Source: Virgisporangium ochraceum
GTDB taxonomy: Bacteria; Actinomycetota; Actinomycetes; Mycobacteriales; Micromonosporaceae
Direction of reading: 5' to 3'
Assembly: GCF_016863655.1 (NCBI RefSeq)
Contig: NZ_BOPH01000155.1
Coordinates: 1-41,676, forward strand
Length of the DNA: 41,676 nt
Shown here: positions 6,502-14,721 of the stretch, one piece after another
How the letters are laid out: each line of letters starts with the position of its first letter
Numbering within the stretch: position 1 is the first letter of the stretch
Notes under the pieces: model-generated
What the model saw: the letters and a program-made list of their open reading frames with translations, nothing else
Databases searched by the model: none
Told to the model about the DNA's origin: nothing
Position numbers and translations under genes: made by a program

Positions 6502-8744
6502 AGGAAGAGCCTGCCGATCTGGAACACCAGCACGGCGACGAGCCACGAGACCGTGAGGTTCATCGTGACCCCGATCGCCGTCCACCGGCGACCGACCTCC
6601 CGGACCTGTGCGGTCATCGTGGCGACGCAGGGCGCGTAGCCCAGCAGGAACAGGAGGAACGCGAGACCGGCGGGTCCGGGATGCCCGCCGGAGGACTCCG
6701 TGAAGTCGGCGTGCACGAGCGCACCGATCCGTCCGGGCTGGGCCGGGTCGGGCGCCGGGTCGGGCGCCGGGTCGGCGGGCTCGTCGGCGGCGTAGGTCTG
6801 CGCCCACGACGAGATCACCGCCTCCTTGGCGACGAACCCGACGAGCAGCGCGCCGGTCGTGTGCCAGTCGCCGAAGCCCGCCGGGGCGAACACCGGCGCC
6901 ACGGCGGAGGAGACGGCGCCGAACGCGCTGTCCTCGACCGTGACGGCGCCGAACGTCCCGGCGCCGGGGTGCGCCGGTGTGGCCGACAGCAGCCACACGG
7001 CGGCGACGGTGACCACGATGATGCCGGTGGCCGTGCGGAGGAACGCCAGCAGCCGCGTCCAGGTCACCACCGCCAGCATCCGGGGCACGGGCACCTGGTA
7101 GCTGGGCAGGTCGAGCACGAGCGGCTCCGGCCGGACCCCGCGCAGCAGCGTCATCCGCAGCAGCAGCCCGCCGAGGACCACCAGGAGGATCGAGGCGACG
7201 TACATCGCGAACACCACGGTGCCCGCGCGGCGGCCGAAGATGGCGGAGCCGACCAGGACGTACACCGGCAGCCGCGCGCTGCACGTGGTGAACGGCACCA
7301 GCAGCGTGGTGAGCAGCCGGTGCCGGGCGTCGGGCAGGACCCGGGTTGCCGCGACCGCCGGGACGTTGCAGCCGAAGCCGACCACGAGCGGGATGAACGC
7401 CCGACCGGGCAGCCCGACGGCGCGCATAAGCCGGTCGACGACCACCGCGGCGCGGGCGAGGTAACCGGAGTCCTCGAGGAGCGCCAGCAGGAGGAACATC
7501 AGCACCATCAACGGCACGAACGTGAGGACCATGCCGACGCCGGCGACCAGCCCGTCGACCACGAACCCCTCCACCCACGTCCCGCCGAGACCGACCGCGC
7601 CGACCAGCGCGCCCGCGCCCCGGCTGACCGGACCGGCGAACAGCCGGTCGAGGCCGTCGACGAGAGGTGCCGCCCCGGCGGTCGTCAGTTGGAACACGCC
7701 CCACATCACGGCGAGGAACAGCGGCAGCCCGAGGACCGGGGAGGTGACGAACCGGTCCACGCGGTCGGACCAGGTCTGCCGGTCGGGGCCGGTCCGCCGG
7801 GTGGTGGCGTCGATCAGCTCCGCGACCTCGGAGAACCGCGCGTCGGCGACGGTGAACTCGTCGGGTGCGTCGTCGTCCGGGAACAGCCGTACCGGGTCCG
7901 GCGCGGGCAGGTCGAGCGCCCGCAGCACCGCCGGGCCGAGCCGGTCGACGCCGCGCCGGCGACGCGGGTCGACGGCCACGACCGGCACCCCGAGCGCCGC
8001 GGCCAGCGCGTCGACGTCGACCTGCACCCCGCGGGCGGCGGCGACGTCGGTCATGGTCAGCACCACCACGACCCGCGGGCCGTGTTCGCGGACCTGGCTG
8101 AGCAGGTACAGCCCGCGGGCGGCGTCGGCGGCGCTGACGACCACGGCCACGACGTCGGGCCGCTCCGCCGGCGCGACGTCGACCAGCAGCTCCCGGGTGA
8201 GCCGCTCGTCCAGCGAGAGCGGATCGAGGCTGTACGCGCCCGGCAGGTCGACGACGGCCAGCGGCCGGTCGCGCACCCGCCAGGTACCGCGGCCGACCTC
8301 GACCGTGGTGCCCGGCCAGTTGCCCACCCGGCGGCGTGCCCCGGTGAGCGCGTTGAACAACGTCGACTTGCCGACGTTGGGGCTGCCGACCAGGGCGACG
8401 ACGGGTGCGCCGGCCGGGGCCGTTCCGCCGCTGTCGCCGTGGCAGTGGTGGGCCGCCGTCGGGCGCGTCGACGGCGGTGGAACGTCGCCGGGCGGCGGGT
8501 GCCCGGTGGATGCGGTCGGCCGCGCGTGGCCGCGCAGCGCCATCCGGGACAGGACGGCGCGTGCCACGGCCACCCGCGTCGTGCCGACGCCCACGACCCG
8601 CCCTCCGCCCGCGGTCCGGTGCAGCGGGGTCACCGTCGAGCCGGTCCGCAGGCCCAGTTCGGCCAGCCGGCGGACGCTGGTGGCGGCCAGGTCCGGGCGG
8701 TCCAGCGTCGCGGGCCGACCGGTGGGGGCCATGTCGAGGTTCAT
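6498..8744 (-). CDS. feoB: FeoA-FeoB fusion, ferrous iron transporter
   Basis: A 748-aa inner-membrane protein. Residues 20-70 are a FeoA/SH3-like domain (SVRRLAELGLRTGSTVTPLH). A Pro/His-rich linker contains HHCH at 99-102. The G domain follows: G1 GSPNVGKST (120-128), switch with WPGTTVE, and G3 DLPGAYSL. The G4 motif reads TMTD (230-233) where FeoB normally has N-x-x-D. The membrane part holds the conserved Cys motifs GFGCNVPAVAATR, PFTTCSARLP and GYAPCVATM. It imports Fe2+. The gene begins 14 nt after the ABC permease stop and is co-directional, so it probably belongs to the radical SAM operon, supplying iron for Fe-S enzymes (inference). Start ATG 8744 has no strong ribosome site; ATG 8732 is in frame too. 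Confidence 0.93.
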   Translation of the reverse strand: MNLDMAPTGRPATLDRPDLAATSVRRLAELGLRTGSTVTPLHRTAGGGRVVGVGTTRVAVARAVLSRMALRGHARPTASTGHPPPGDVPPPSTRPTAAHHCHGDSGGTAPAGAPVVALVGSPNVGKSTLFNALTGARRRVGNWPGTTVEVGRGTWRVRDRPLAVVDLPGAYSLDPLSLDERLTRELLVDVAPAERPDVVAVVVSAADAARGLYLLSQVREHGPRVVVVLTMTDVAAARGVQVDVDALAAALGVPVVAVDPRRRRGVDRLGPAVLRALDLPAPDPVRLFPDDDAPDEFTVADARFSEVAELIDATTRRTGPDRQTWSDRVDRFVTSPVLGLPLFLAVMWGVFQLTTAGAAPLVDGLDRLFAGPVSRGAGALVGAVGLGGTWVEGFVVDGLVAGVGMVLTFVPLMVLMFLLLALLEDSGYLARAAVVVDRLMRAVGLPGRAFIPLVVGFGCNVPAVAATRVLPDARHRLLTTLLVPFTTCSARLPVYVLVGSAIFGRRAGTVVFAMYVASILLVVLGGLLLRMTLLRGVRPEPLVLDLPSYQVPVPRMLAVVTWTRLLAFLRTATGIIVVTVAAVWLLSATPAHPGAGTFGAVTVEDSAFGAVSSAVAPVFAPAGFGDWHTTGALLVGFVAKEAVISSWAQTYAADEPADPAPDPAPDPAQPGRIGALVHADFTESSGGHPGPAGLAFLLFLLGYAPCVATMTAQVREVGRRWTAIGVTMNLTVSWLVAVLVFQIGRLFL

Positions 8745-8758
8745 GGGTGCCCGCCGCC

Positions 8759-9850
8759 CTACCGCCAACGCCAGCTGCGCAACGCGAGCAGCGTGAACCC
8801 GACTCCGGCCGCGCCGAGGACGGCGAAGTCCATCCACAGCGGATGCCCGGCCGGGTAGCCGACCATGAGCTGGCGCAGCAGGTCGGCCAGGTAGGCCAGC
8901 GGGATCACCGCGGCGACGGCCTCGACGGCACCGGGCAGCATGCCGGCGGTGAAGAACACGCCGGACAGGAACAGGAACCCGAAGTTGAACGCCTGCGCGA
9001 TCCCCTCGGCGCTGGAGACCGTGCGGGACAGGCCGGCGATCATGTAGCCCATGACGGTGAAGACCAGGTTGCCGACCAGCACGCAGGCGACCAGGGGCAG
9101 CCAGCGGGTCGGGCCGGTGGGTCCCATCATGAGCATGGCCACGGCGATGAACAGCGCGCTCTGGACGACGCCCACCGTCATGCGCCACAGCGTCACCCCG
9201 GTCATGAACCTCGCCTTCGACACCGGCGCGATGCTGATCCGCAGCAGGCAGCCGCTCTCGCGCTGCTTGACCAACGGCAGCGCGGTGGCGAACAGGCTCA
9301 GCCACAGCATGGAGACGGCCAGGAAGTTCGGGACGTAGAACTCCGCCAGCGACGGCACCCGGGTCGTGACGTCCTCCTGCCGGAGGCTGACGAGCGCCCC
9401 CGTGCCGGACAGCTGGCGGTCGATGTCGGCGACGATGGCCCGCGCGGCGAGCGCGGCCACGTCGGAGTTGACGTCGTGGCCCGAGTTCACCGTCGCCGTC
9501 ACGGTGGCCGGTTCGCGGCGGGCGACCCGGTCGGAGAACCCGGCCGGCACGACCACGACGAGGTCGGTGTCGCCCTCACGCAGCTTGTGCATGGCCGACC
9601 CGTAGCTGTCGACCGCGACGCGCACGTCCTCGCCGCGTCGGCCGGTGATGCCGTCGACCACGGCGGTGGCCGCCGTGCCGGAGTCCTCGTTCACGACGAC
9701 GATGCGCAGCGGCGACGACCCGGAGGACCCGAAGACGTAGCCGAAGAAGACCCCGAGGACCAGCGGCAGGAGCACGGTGATGAGCACGGTCACGCGGTCC
9801 CGGAGGAAGAGGCGGGCCTGGCTCAGGTAGATGGCGCGCAGCGTTCTCAT
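8759..9850 (-). CDS. ABC-2 type transporter permease
   Basis: A 363-aa protein. One N-terminal membrane helix (RDRVTVLITVLLPLVLGVFF) is followed by a roughly 160-residue external domain (IVVVNEDSGTAATAVVDG onward) and then five hydrophobic segments at the C-terminus, the layout of YhgE/ABC-2 permeases with a large extracytoplasmic loop used for export. The ATG at 9850 overlaps the ATPase stop by 4 nt (ATGA). It should pair with the ATPase at 9847-11181 and export the product of the upstream enzymes (inference). Confidence 0.9.
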   Translation of the reverse strand: MRTLRAIYLSQARLFLRDRVTVLITVLLPLVLGVFFGYVFGSSGSSPLRIVVVNEDSGTAATAVVDGITGRRGEDVRVAVDSYGSAMHKLREGDTDLVVVVPAGFSDRVARREPATVTATVNSGHDVNSDVAALAARAIVADIDRQLSGTGALVSLRQEDVTTRVPSLAEFYVPNFLAVSMLWLSLFATALPLVKQRESGCLLRISIAPVSKARFMTGVTLWRMTVGVVQSALFIAVAMLMMGPTGPTRWLPLVACVLVGNLVFTVMGYMIAGLSRTVSSAEGIAQAFNFGFLFLSGVFFTAGMLPGAVEAVAAVIPLAYLADLLRQLMVGYPAGHPLWMDFAVLGAAGVGFTLLALRSWRWR

Positions 9851-11181
9851 GCCGGCTCTCCAGTCTCTGCGATCGCGAGGAAGACGTCCTCCAACGTGCC
9901 CCGCCGGATCCGGGCCTCGACGGGTGCGTCGGGCAGGGCGAGGATCGTCCGCAGCAGGGCGGCCGGGTCGTCGGACCGCAGCACGAACCGGTCCCCCTGG
10001 GTGACGCACCCGCGCACGCCCGGCAGGGCCCGGGCGGCCGCGGCGTCGAACCCCGCCGCGGGCGCCAGCTCCACGACGCTGTCGCCGACGTGACGGGCGA
10101 TGAGCCCGGCGGGGGAGCCCTGCACCCGGATGCGGCCGGCGGTCATGATGGCGACGGTGTCGCACAGCTGCTCAGCCTCGTCCATGTAGTGCGTGGTGAG
10201 CACGACGGTCCGCCCGTCGTCCCGGAGCGTGCGCACGACGTCCCAGATGACCCGGCGGGCCTGCGGGTCCAGGCCGGTGGTGGGTTCGTCGAGGAAGACC
10301 AGCTCCGGGTCGTTGACCAGCGCCACGCCGAGGGACAGCCGCTGGTGGATGCCGCCGGACAGGTCCTTGACGAGGGTCTTCGCCTTGTCGCGGATGTTCA
10401 GCCGGGTCATCAGGGCGTCGACGTCGACCGGCCGGGGATAGAAGCTCGCGTAGAGGTCCAGGGTCTCCCGCAGGGTCAGCAGGTCGTAGAAGCCGGTCTG
10501 CTGGAGCTGGATCCCCGTGCGGGTCCTGATGTCCCGGGCCGACGTGGCGTGGCGCAGCCCGAGCACGGTCACCTCGCCCGAGTCCGGTGTCCGGATGCCC
10601 TCGACGCATTCGAGGAGGGTGGTCTTCCCGGCGCTGTTGGGGCCGAGCAGGCCGAAGATCCGGCCGGTCGGGATCGTCAACGACACGCCGTCGACGGCCG
10701 TGACGTCGCCGTAGCGCTTGTGCAGGTCGGTGACCACCACCGCGGCCGCCGCCGGCCCGGTGTCGGGTGGCCCGGCGGCGGTGAGCCAGTCGATGGCGGT
10801 GGTGACGACGTCCTGCCCCTCCTCACCGAACAGCGCGCGGGCCTGCGGGTCGGCCGCGGCGTCCGCGTCGAGGTGACGGGACTCGCGGCCGGCGGTCGCC
10901 AGGAACGACCGCAGCTTGCGTAGCCGCTTGACCCACTCCCCGGTGTCGGTGTGGCCGCCCGGCTTCTCCGCGGCCGCGTACCACCCGTCGACGCGTTCCC
11001 GCCAGGTGTCGATGCTCCAGCCCGTCGCCAGCGTGACGCCGCGCACGGCCAGCCCGCGCAGCGGCGGGGACAGGTCGGGATGGCGCAGCTCCCCGTCGAG
11101 GCGGTCGATCAGTGTCCGCACGGCGCCGGCGACATCCCGTTCGGTTGCCGGCGCGGCCGTGCCTCGCACGCTCGTGTTCAT
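9847..11181 (-). CDS. ABC transporter ATPase with extra N-terminal helical domain
   Basis: A 444-aa protein. The ATPase core (about 147-444) has Walker A GPNSAGKTT (180-188; Ser replaces the usual Gly), Q-loop region GIQLQQTGFYDLLT, signature LSGGIHQRLSLG (Ile where Gln is common), Walker B LVFLDEPTTGLD and switch TTHYMDEAEQ, all of the ABC-2/DrrA drug-export type. Residues 1-145 are an added, mostly helical domain (ERDVAGAVRTLIDRLDG, GEWVKRLRKLRSFL) that I do not recognise and that normal DrrA-type ATPases lack. It follows the unknown 304-aa gene after 2 nt and is coupled to the permease. Confidence 0.92.
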   Translation of the reverse strand: MNTSVRGTAAPATERDVAGAVRTLIDRLDGELRHPDLSPPLRGLAVRGVTLATGWSIDTWRERVDGWYAAAEKPGGHTDTGEWVKRLRKLRSFLATAGRESRHLDADAAADPQARALFGEEGQDVVTTAIDWLTAAGPPDTGPAAAAVVVTDLHKRYGDVTAVDGVSLTIPTGRIFGLLGPNSAGKTTLLECVEGIRTPDSGEVTVLGLRHATSARDIRTRTGIQLQQTGFYDLLTLRETLDLYASFYPRPVDVDALMTRLNIRDKAKTLVKDLSGGIHQRLSLGVALVNDPELVFLDEPTTGLDPQARRVIWDVVRTLRDDGRTVVLTTHYMDEAEQLCDTVAIMTAGRIRVQGSPAGLIARHVGDSVVELAPAAGFDAAAARALPGVRGCVTQGDRFVLRSDDPAALLRTILALPDAPVEARIRRGTLEDVFLAIAETGEPA

Positions 11182-11183
11182 CG

Positions 11184-12098
11184 TCAGTCCGATCTCGAGA
11201 TCCGCACGACCCGACGCTTCTGCATCGGCACCTGTCTGCCGGCCGCGTTCCTCATCGACACCGTGAGCAGCTCGGTCATCTCACCGGAGACGAGGTCCGC
11301 GTCGGCGGTGGACAGCAGGCACGTTCCGAGGAAGTACGACTCGCCCTGCTGCGACCGGCCGGTGCCGCCCCCGCCGACCTCGAGCCGGCCGACGCCCTGG
11401 AAGGCGACCCCCGTGCACGGCGTGCCACCGACGAGCGTGAGCCCGAGCGGGTGACTGTGCACCGCCGCGTTCTCGAAGGTGGAGTCCTCCAGCGCGAAGC
11501 CCTTGAAGTCGAAGTGCACCTGGGTACCGTCCATGGTGGACACCGGGCTGCGTACCCCGTACTCGCCCAGCCCGTCGCAGGCCAGGACCCCGGTCAGCGC
11601 CTCGAACGTCAGCACGTCCCAGGTCGCCATCACGAGCAGGTTCACCGCGGGCACCGCGGCCAGGTCGGTGTACCAGTCGCCGAGGTGGAACCGTTCGGTG
11701 GCACCCGCGCCGTCGCGGTGGTCCGGGAACGCCTCGACGGGGAACGGACGGTAGTAGTCGAAGGTCCGGCCCGCGGCGAACGTCCAGCGGATCGGCTCCT
11801 GGGTGGCGGTGCGGCCGGGCGTCGCCGACACGGAGCTGAACTCCACCCAGTCCCAGGTGAAGCCGAACAGCGCGGTGCGCGACGACAGGGCGCCGGTCAA
11901 CCGGCGGGTATAGCCGGCCCGGAGCCGTTGCCGGCGCAGCACGTGCCCGTTCGGGTTGACGAAGTCGTTGTCCATCGTGAACAGGTAGCCGGCGCGGTCC
12001 ACCGGTGCGGCCACGTCGCGCAGGTCGAGCGCGGCCTTGAGACGGTCGACGATGTCACCGCCGACGATGTCGATGTCGTCGCGGTTGCCTACGGTCAT
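11184..12098 (-). CDS. Unknown 304-aa protein of the radical SAM cluster
   Basis: No family recognised. The start at ATG 12098 is supported by GGGAGGAT 5 nt upstream, and it overlaps the aminotransferase stop by 4 nt. The protein is rich in aromatic residues and predicted strands (LFGFTWDWVEFSS, HFDFKGFALEDSTF, LVMATWDVLTFEAL), with no membrane segment or signal peptide, and only two or three Cys (LACDG, GTPCTG, LGTCLL). No obvious catalytic motif is visible. Position between the aminotransferase and the exporter, with coupling on both sides, says it takes part in the same pathway, as a tailoring enzyme, binding protein or immunity factor. Confidence 0.85.
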   Translation of the reverse strand: MTVGNRDDIDIVGGDIVDRLKAALDLRDVAAPVDRAGYLFTMDNDFVNPNGHVLRRQRLRAGYTRRLTGALSSRTALFGFTWDWVEFSSVSATPGRTATQEPIRWTFAAGRTFDYYRPFPVEAFPDHRDGAGATERFHLGDWYTDLAAVPAVNLLVMATWDVLTFEALTGVLACDGLGEYGVRSPVSTMDGTQVHFDFKGFALEDSTFENAAVHSHPLGLTLVGGTPCTGVAFQGVGRLEVGGGGTGRSQQGESYFLGTCLLSTADADLVSGEMTELLTVSMRNAAGRQVPMQKRRVVRISRSD

Positions 12099-13453
12099 CG
12101 GATCCTCCCCAGGTGCTCGGCCAGCCGGTCGAACGCCGACGCGAGGTGGTCGGCGATGGCGTCCATCAGGTCGTCGGGGGCCAGCAGCGGAGGTCCCAGC
12201 TGGACGCAGCCCTCGACGACGCGGGTGTACAGGCCGGACTCGAGCAGCCATCCGGTCATCAGCTGGGACAGTTCGGCGGCCGACGGGGTGCGCCGGCCGG
12301 GGACGGTGGGCGGCGGTTCCAGGTCGACGGCGGCGAGCAGCCCGAAGACGCGGATGCCGCCGACATGGGGCCGGCCGCCGAGCCGGTCGCGCAGGGCCGT
12401 CGCCAGCCGGGCGCTCTTGCGGTGGACACCGTCGTGGACCTCGGGCCGGCACAGGATGTCGAGGTTCGCGGTGGCGGCCGCGCACGCGACCGGGTGGCCG
12501 GTGAACGTGAACCCGGGGATCAGCAGCGCGTTGGCCGGCATGCCGGTGGTGATGTCGCGGTGCGTGAGTACGGCGCCGAGCGGCGCGTAGCCCGACGTCA
12601 ACGCCTTGGCCAGCGCCACGATGTCGGCCTCGATGCCGAACCGTCGGGTGGCCAGGACGTCACCGCACCGCCCGATGCCGGTGACGACCTCGTCGGCGAC
12701 GAGCAGCACGTCGTACCGTGAGCAGATCTCCCGGACGGCGGGCCAGTACTCCGGTGGCGGCACCGCGACGCCGGCCGAGGTGGACACGGGTTCGGCGACG
12801 AAGGCGGCGACGGTGTCGGGTCCGAGGCGTTCGATGGTGTCGGCCAGGTCCTGCGCGCACCCCACCGCGCACCCGGGGTAGGACCGGCCCAGCGGGCAGT
12901 CGGCGCAGGTGGGGTGCACGACCTTGGCGAGCCCGTCGGGCAGCGGCCCGACGGCCCGGCTGAAGATGTCGTACGAGGACAGCCCGAGGGTGAACAGCGT
13001 GGTCCCGTGGTAAGAGCCCTGCCGGGAGATGACGGTCCGCTTGCCCGGCTTGCCGCGTGCGCTGTGGTACAGCCGGGCCATCCGCAGCGCCATCTCCACC
13101 GACTCCGATCCGCCGGTGGTGAAGTAGACGCGGTCGTAGACGCCGTCGACGGCGTCGGTGAGCCGGGTGGCGAGGTCGACCGCGGCGGTGTTGGCGAAGC
13201 CCTCCTCGGACAACGCGTAGCCGAGCCGGGTCGCCTGGGCGGTCATGGCCGCGACGATGTCGGGGTGGCTGTGTCCGGCGTTGACGACCCACACCCCGGA
13301 CAACGCGTCGATGTAGCGACGTCCGGTCGAGTCCACCAGGTGGCAGCCGTCGGCGGTGTCGAAGACGACCGGGCCGCCGGTACGTGCCATCTTCCGGTGG
13401 CTGGTGCCGAACTGCCAGATCCGCTCGCGGGCGGTCGCCGGGTAGTCGGTCAT
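12095..13453 (-). CDS. Class III aminotransferase (PLP)
   Basis: A 452-aa fold-type I enzyme. Visible motifs are FTTGGSESVEMALRMAR (phosphate-binding), GSYHGTT, VAEPVSTSAG, LLVADEVVTGIGR (the Asp that binds the pyridine nitrogen) and ALAKALTSGYAPLGAV with the PLP lysine K283, then GFTFTGHPVACAAA. Family members use omega-amines or aldehydes/ketones. Unusual is a Cys-rich insert after PLPDGLAKVVHPTC: CADCPLGRSYPGC and VGCAQD hold four or more Cys, which could bind a metal. ATG 13453 overlaps the upstream gene stop by 4 nt. In this cluster it may install or remove an amino group on the product or on a sugar; the substrate is unknown. Confidence 0.93.
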   Translation of the reverse strand: MTDYPATARERIWQFGTSHRKMARTGGPVVFDTADGCHLVDSTGRRYIDALSGVWVVNAGHSHPDIVAAMTAQATRLGYALSEEGFANTAAVDLATRLTDAVDGVYDRVYFTTGGSESVEMALRMARLYHSARGKPGKRTVISRQGSYHGTTLFTLGLSSYDIFSRAVGPLPDGLAKVVHPTCADCPLGRSYPGCAVGCAQDLADTIERLGPDTVAAFVAEPVSTSAGVAVPPPEYWPAVREICSRYDVLLVADEVVTGIGRCGDVLATRRFGIEADIVALAKALTSGYAPLGAVLTHRDITTGMPANALLIPGFTFTGHPVACAAATANLDILCRPEVHDGVHRKSARLATALRDRLGGRPHVGGIRVFGLLAAVDLEPPPTVPGRRTPSAAELSQLMTGWLLESGLYTRVVEGCVQLGPPLLAPDDLMDAIADHLASAFDRLAEHLGRIR

Positions 13454-14721
13454 GTCGGCACCCCCACGGCGTGCAGCGCGTCGGTGAGCGACTCGTCCAG
13501 CGGCGGCAGCCGGTCGAGCCGGTCGAAGTACGCCCGCTGGCACGCGCGCTGCCGGGCCGCCACGTCGGGATCGAAGAGCAGTCCATCGAGGACGGCGACG
13601 GTGCGCGCCGGAACGAACGCCGGCGCCTGGGCGAAGGTGGTGAGGTACGGGTTGCCGGCGTGCAGGACGGTGTCCAGGAACCGGGCCCAGCCCCACGGAA
13701 AGACCTTGAAAGGTCCGCAGCGTCCGACGTCGGCCGCCATGTCGCGGTACCAGCCGGGCATGCGGGGCAGCACGTCGCCGAGCCGGTCGAAGTCCATCCG
13801 GCGGGGGTTGTGGAGCAGGACGCTCGGCGTCCCGGCGGCCACGGCGTTGCTCAACGTGATGGACGTGGCGTTCGTGCCGTAGAAGAGGTTCGCGTGGTGG
13901 ACCGTCGCCCCGTACACGTGCGGGGGAAGGCTGGCGAAGTACCGGTAGTCCACAGTGGACCCCGACGGCGGGCGCCAGGGCCGCGGTCCGACGTGGACGA
14001 CCGTCACGGGCCCGGACACCGAGGCGAACAGCTCGGCGCTGATCCGGGGCATCCACTCGATGAGCCGCGCCATCTCCGGCCTGGTGGAGACGTTGACGTA
14101 CTCCCAGTTCGAGTTGACGGTGAACACCACGGTGTCGCAGTCGTGGAGGCCGAGGGCGGCCCGCCAGTCGGCCCGGGACATCGGCGGGCCGGGCCGGCGC
14201 GGGATGAGCCGGCAGTGCACGACCTCGCCGGCCGGTCGCGTGGACACCCGCGGCTTGTCGGGGTCGCTCAACGGGCACGGCCGGATCAGCAGGTCGCAAC
14301 CCCGGATCAGGCCGGGGTTGACGCGGCTGCGGCCGCCCTCGGTGTCCCAGACGAAGTCGCCGTCCTCCCAGTCGTACTCGTCGAACGTGGCGACCGGCGG
14401 TCCCAGCGTGCGCAGCCACCCGGCGTCGACGCCGGACCACATCGACCCGTAGTCGAGGGTGTAGACGTCGGCGCACAGCAGCAGGTGCGGCCGGAACCGC
14501 TCGACGAGGTCCCGCACCGCGCCGCGGTTGCGCACCGGGTCGTGCCCGGCCAGGCCGGTCGCGCGGGCACCGAGCTTCGTCAGGTAGTCCGCGCCCCTGG
14601 CGTGGCTGACGAACCGGACGTCGAACCGGGTCGGGTCCAGGTCGCCCAGGCACGACCGGGCGATGGTCATCTCGCCGTTGCTGAGCTGGCCCATGGCCAG
14701 CACGAGGATCCGCGTGGTCAT
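13450..14721 (-). CDS. GT-B-fold glycosyltransferase-like protein (copy 1)
   Basis: A 423-aa protein. The N-terminal ILVLAMGQLSNGEMTIAR begins a Rossmann-like half, and the C-terminal half has FYGTNATSITLSNAVAAGTP followed by SVLLHNP, resembling the nucleotide-sugar site of MurG/GT28-type enzymes. It is distantly paralogous to the next gene (14718-15941): both share VFTVNSNW/LVTSAAW, a late FP-x-GW-x-x-FL motif and a C-terminal run of Arg and Leu. No membrane helix. ATG 14721 overlaps its neighbour by 4 nt. It may glycosylate the cluster's product using sugar activated by the nucleotidyltransferase at 21198-21950; enzyme activity is inferred. Confidence 0.75.
   Translation of the reverse strand: MTTRILVLAMGQLSNGEMTIARSCLGDLDPTRFDVRFVSHARGADYLTKLGARATGLAGHDPVRNRGAVRDLVERFRPHLLLCADVYTLDYGSMWSGVDAGWLRTLGPPVATFDEYDWEDGDFVWDTEGGRSRVNPGLIRGCDLLIRPCPLSDPDKPRVSTRPAGEVVHCRLIPRRPGPPMSRADWRAALGLHDCDTVVFTVNSNWEYVNVSTRPEMARLIEWMPRISAELFASVSGPVTVVHVGPRPWRPPSGSTVDYRYFASLPPHVYGATVHHANLFYGTNATSITLSNAVAAGTPSVLLHNPRRMDFDRLGDVLPRMPGWYRDMAADVGRCGPFKVFPWGWARFLDTVLHAGNPYLTTFAQAPAFVPARTVAVLDGLLFDPDVAARQRACQRAYFDRLDRLPPLDESLTDALHAVGVPT

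Noticed and set aside
6745..6780. Short tandem repeat (GCGCCGGGTCGG) in feoB
   Set aside because: Encodes a Pro-Ala-Pro-Asp loop in frame; not a mobile or CRISPR repeat.
6681..8858. 725-aa open frame on the plus strand
   Set aside because: Antisense to feoAB, which has all family motifs.
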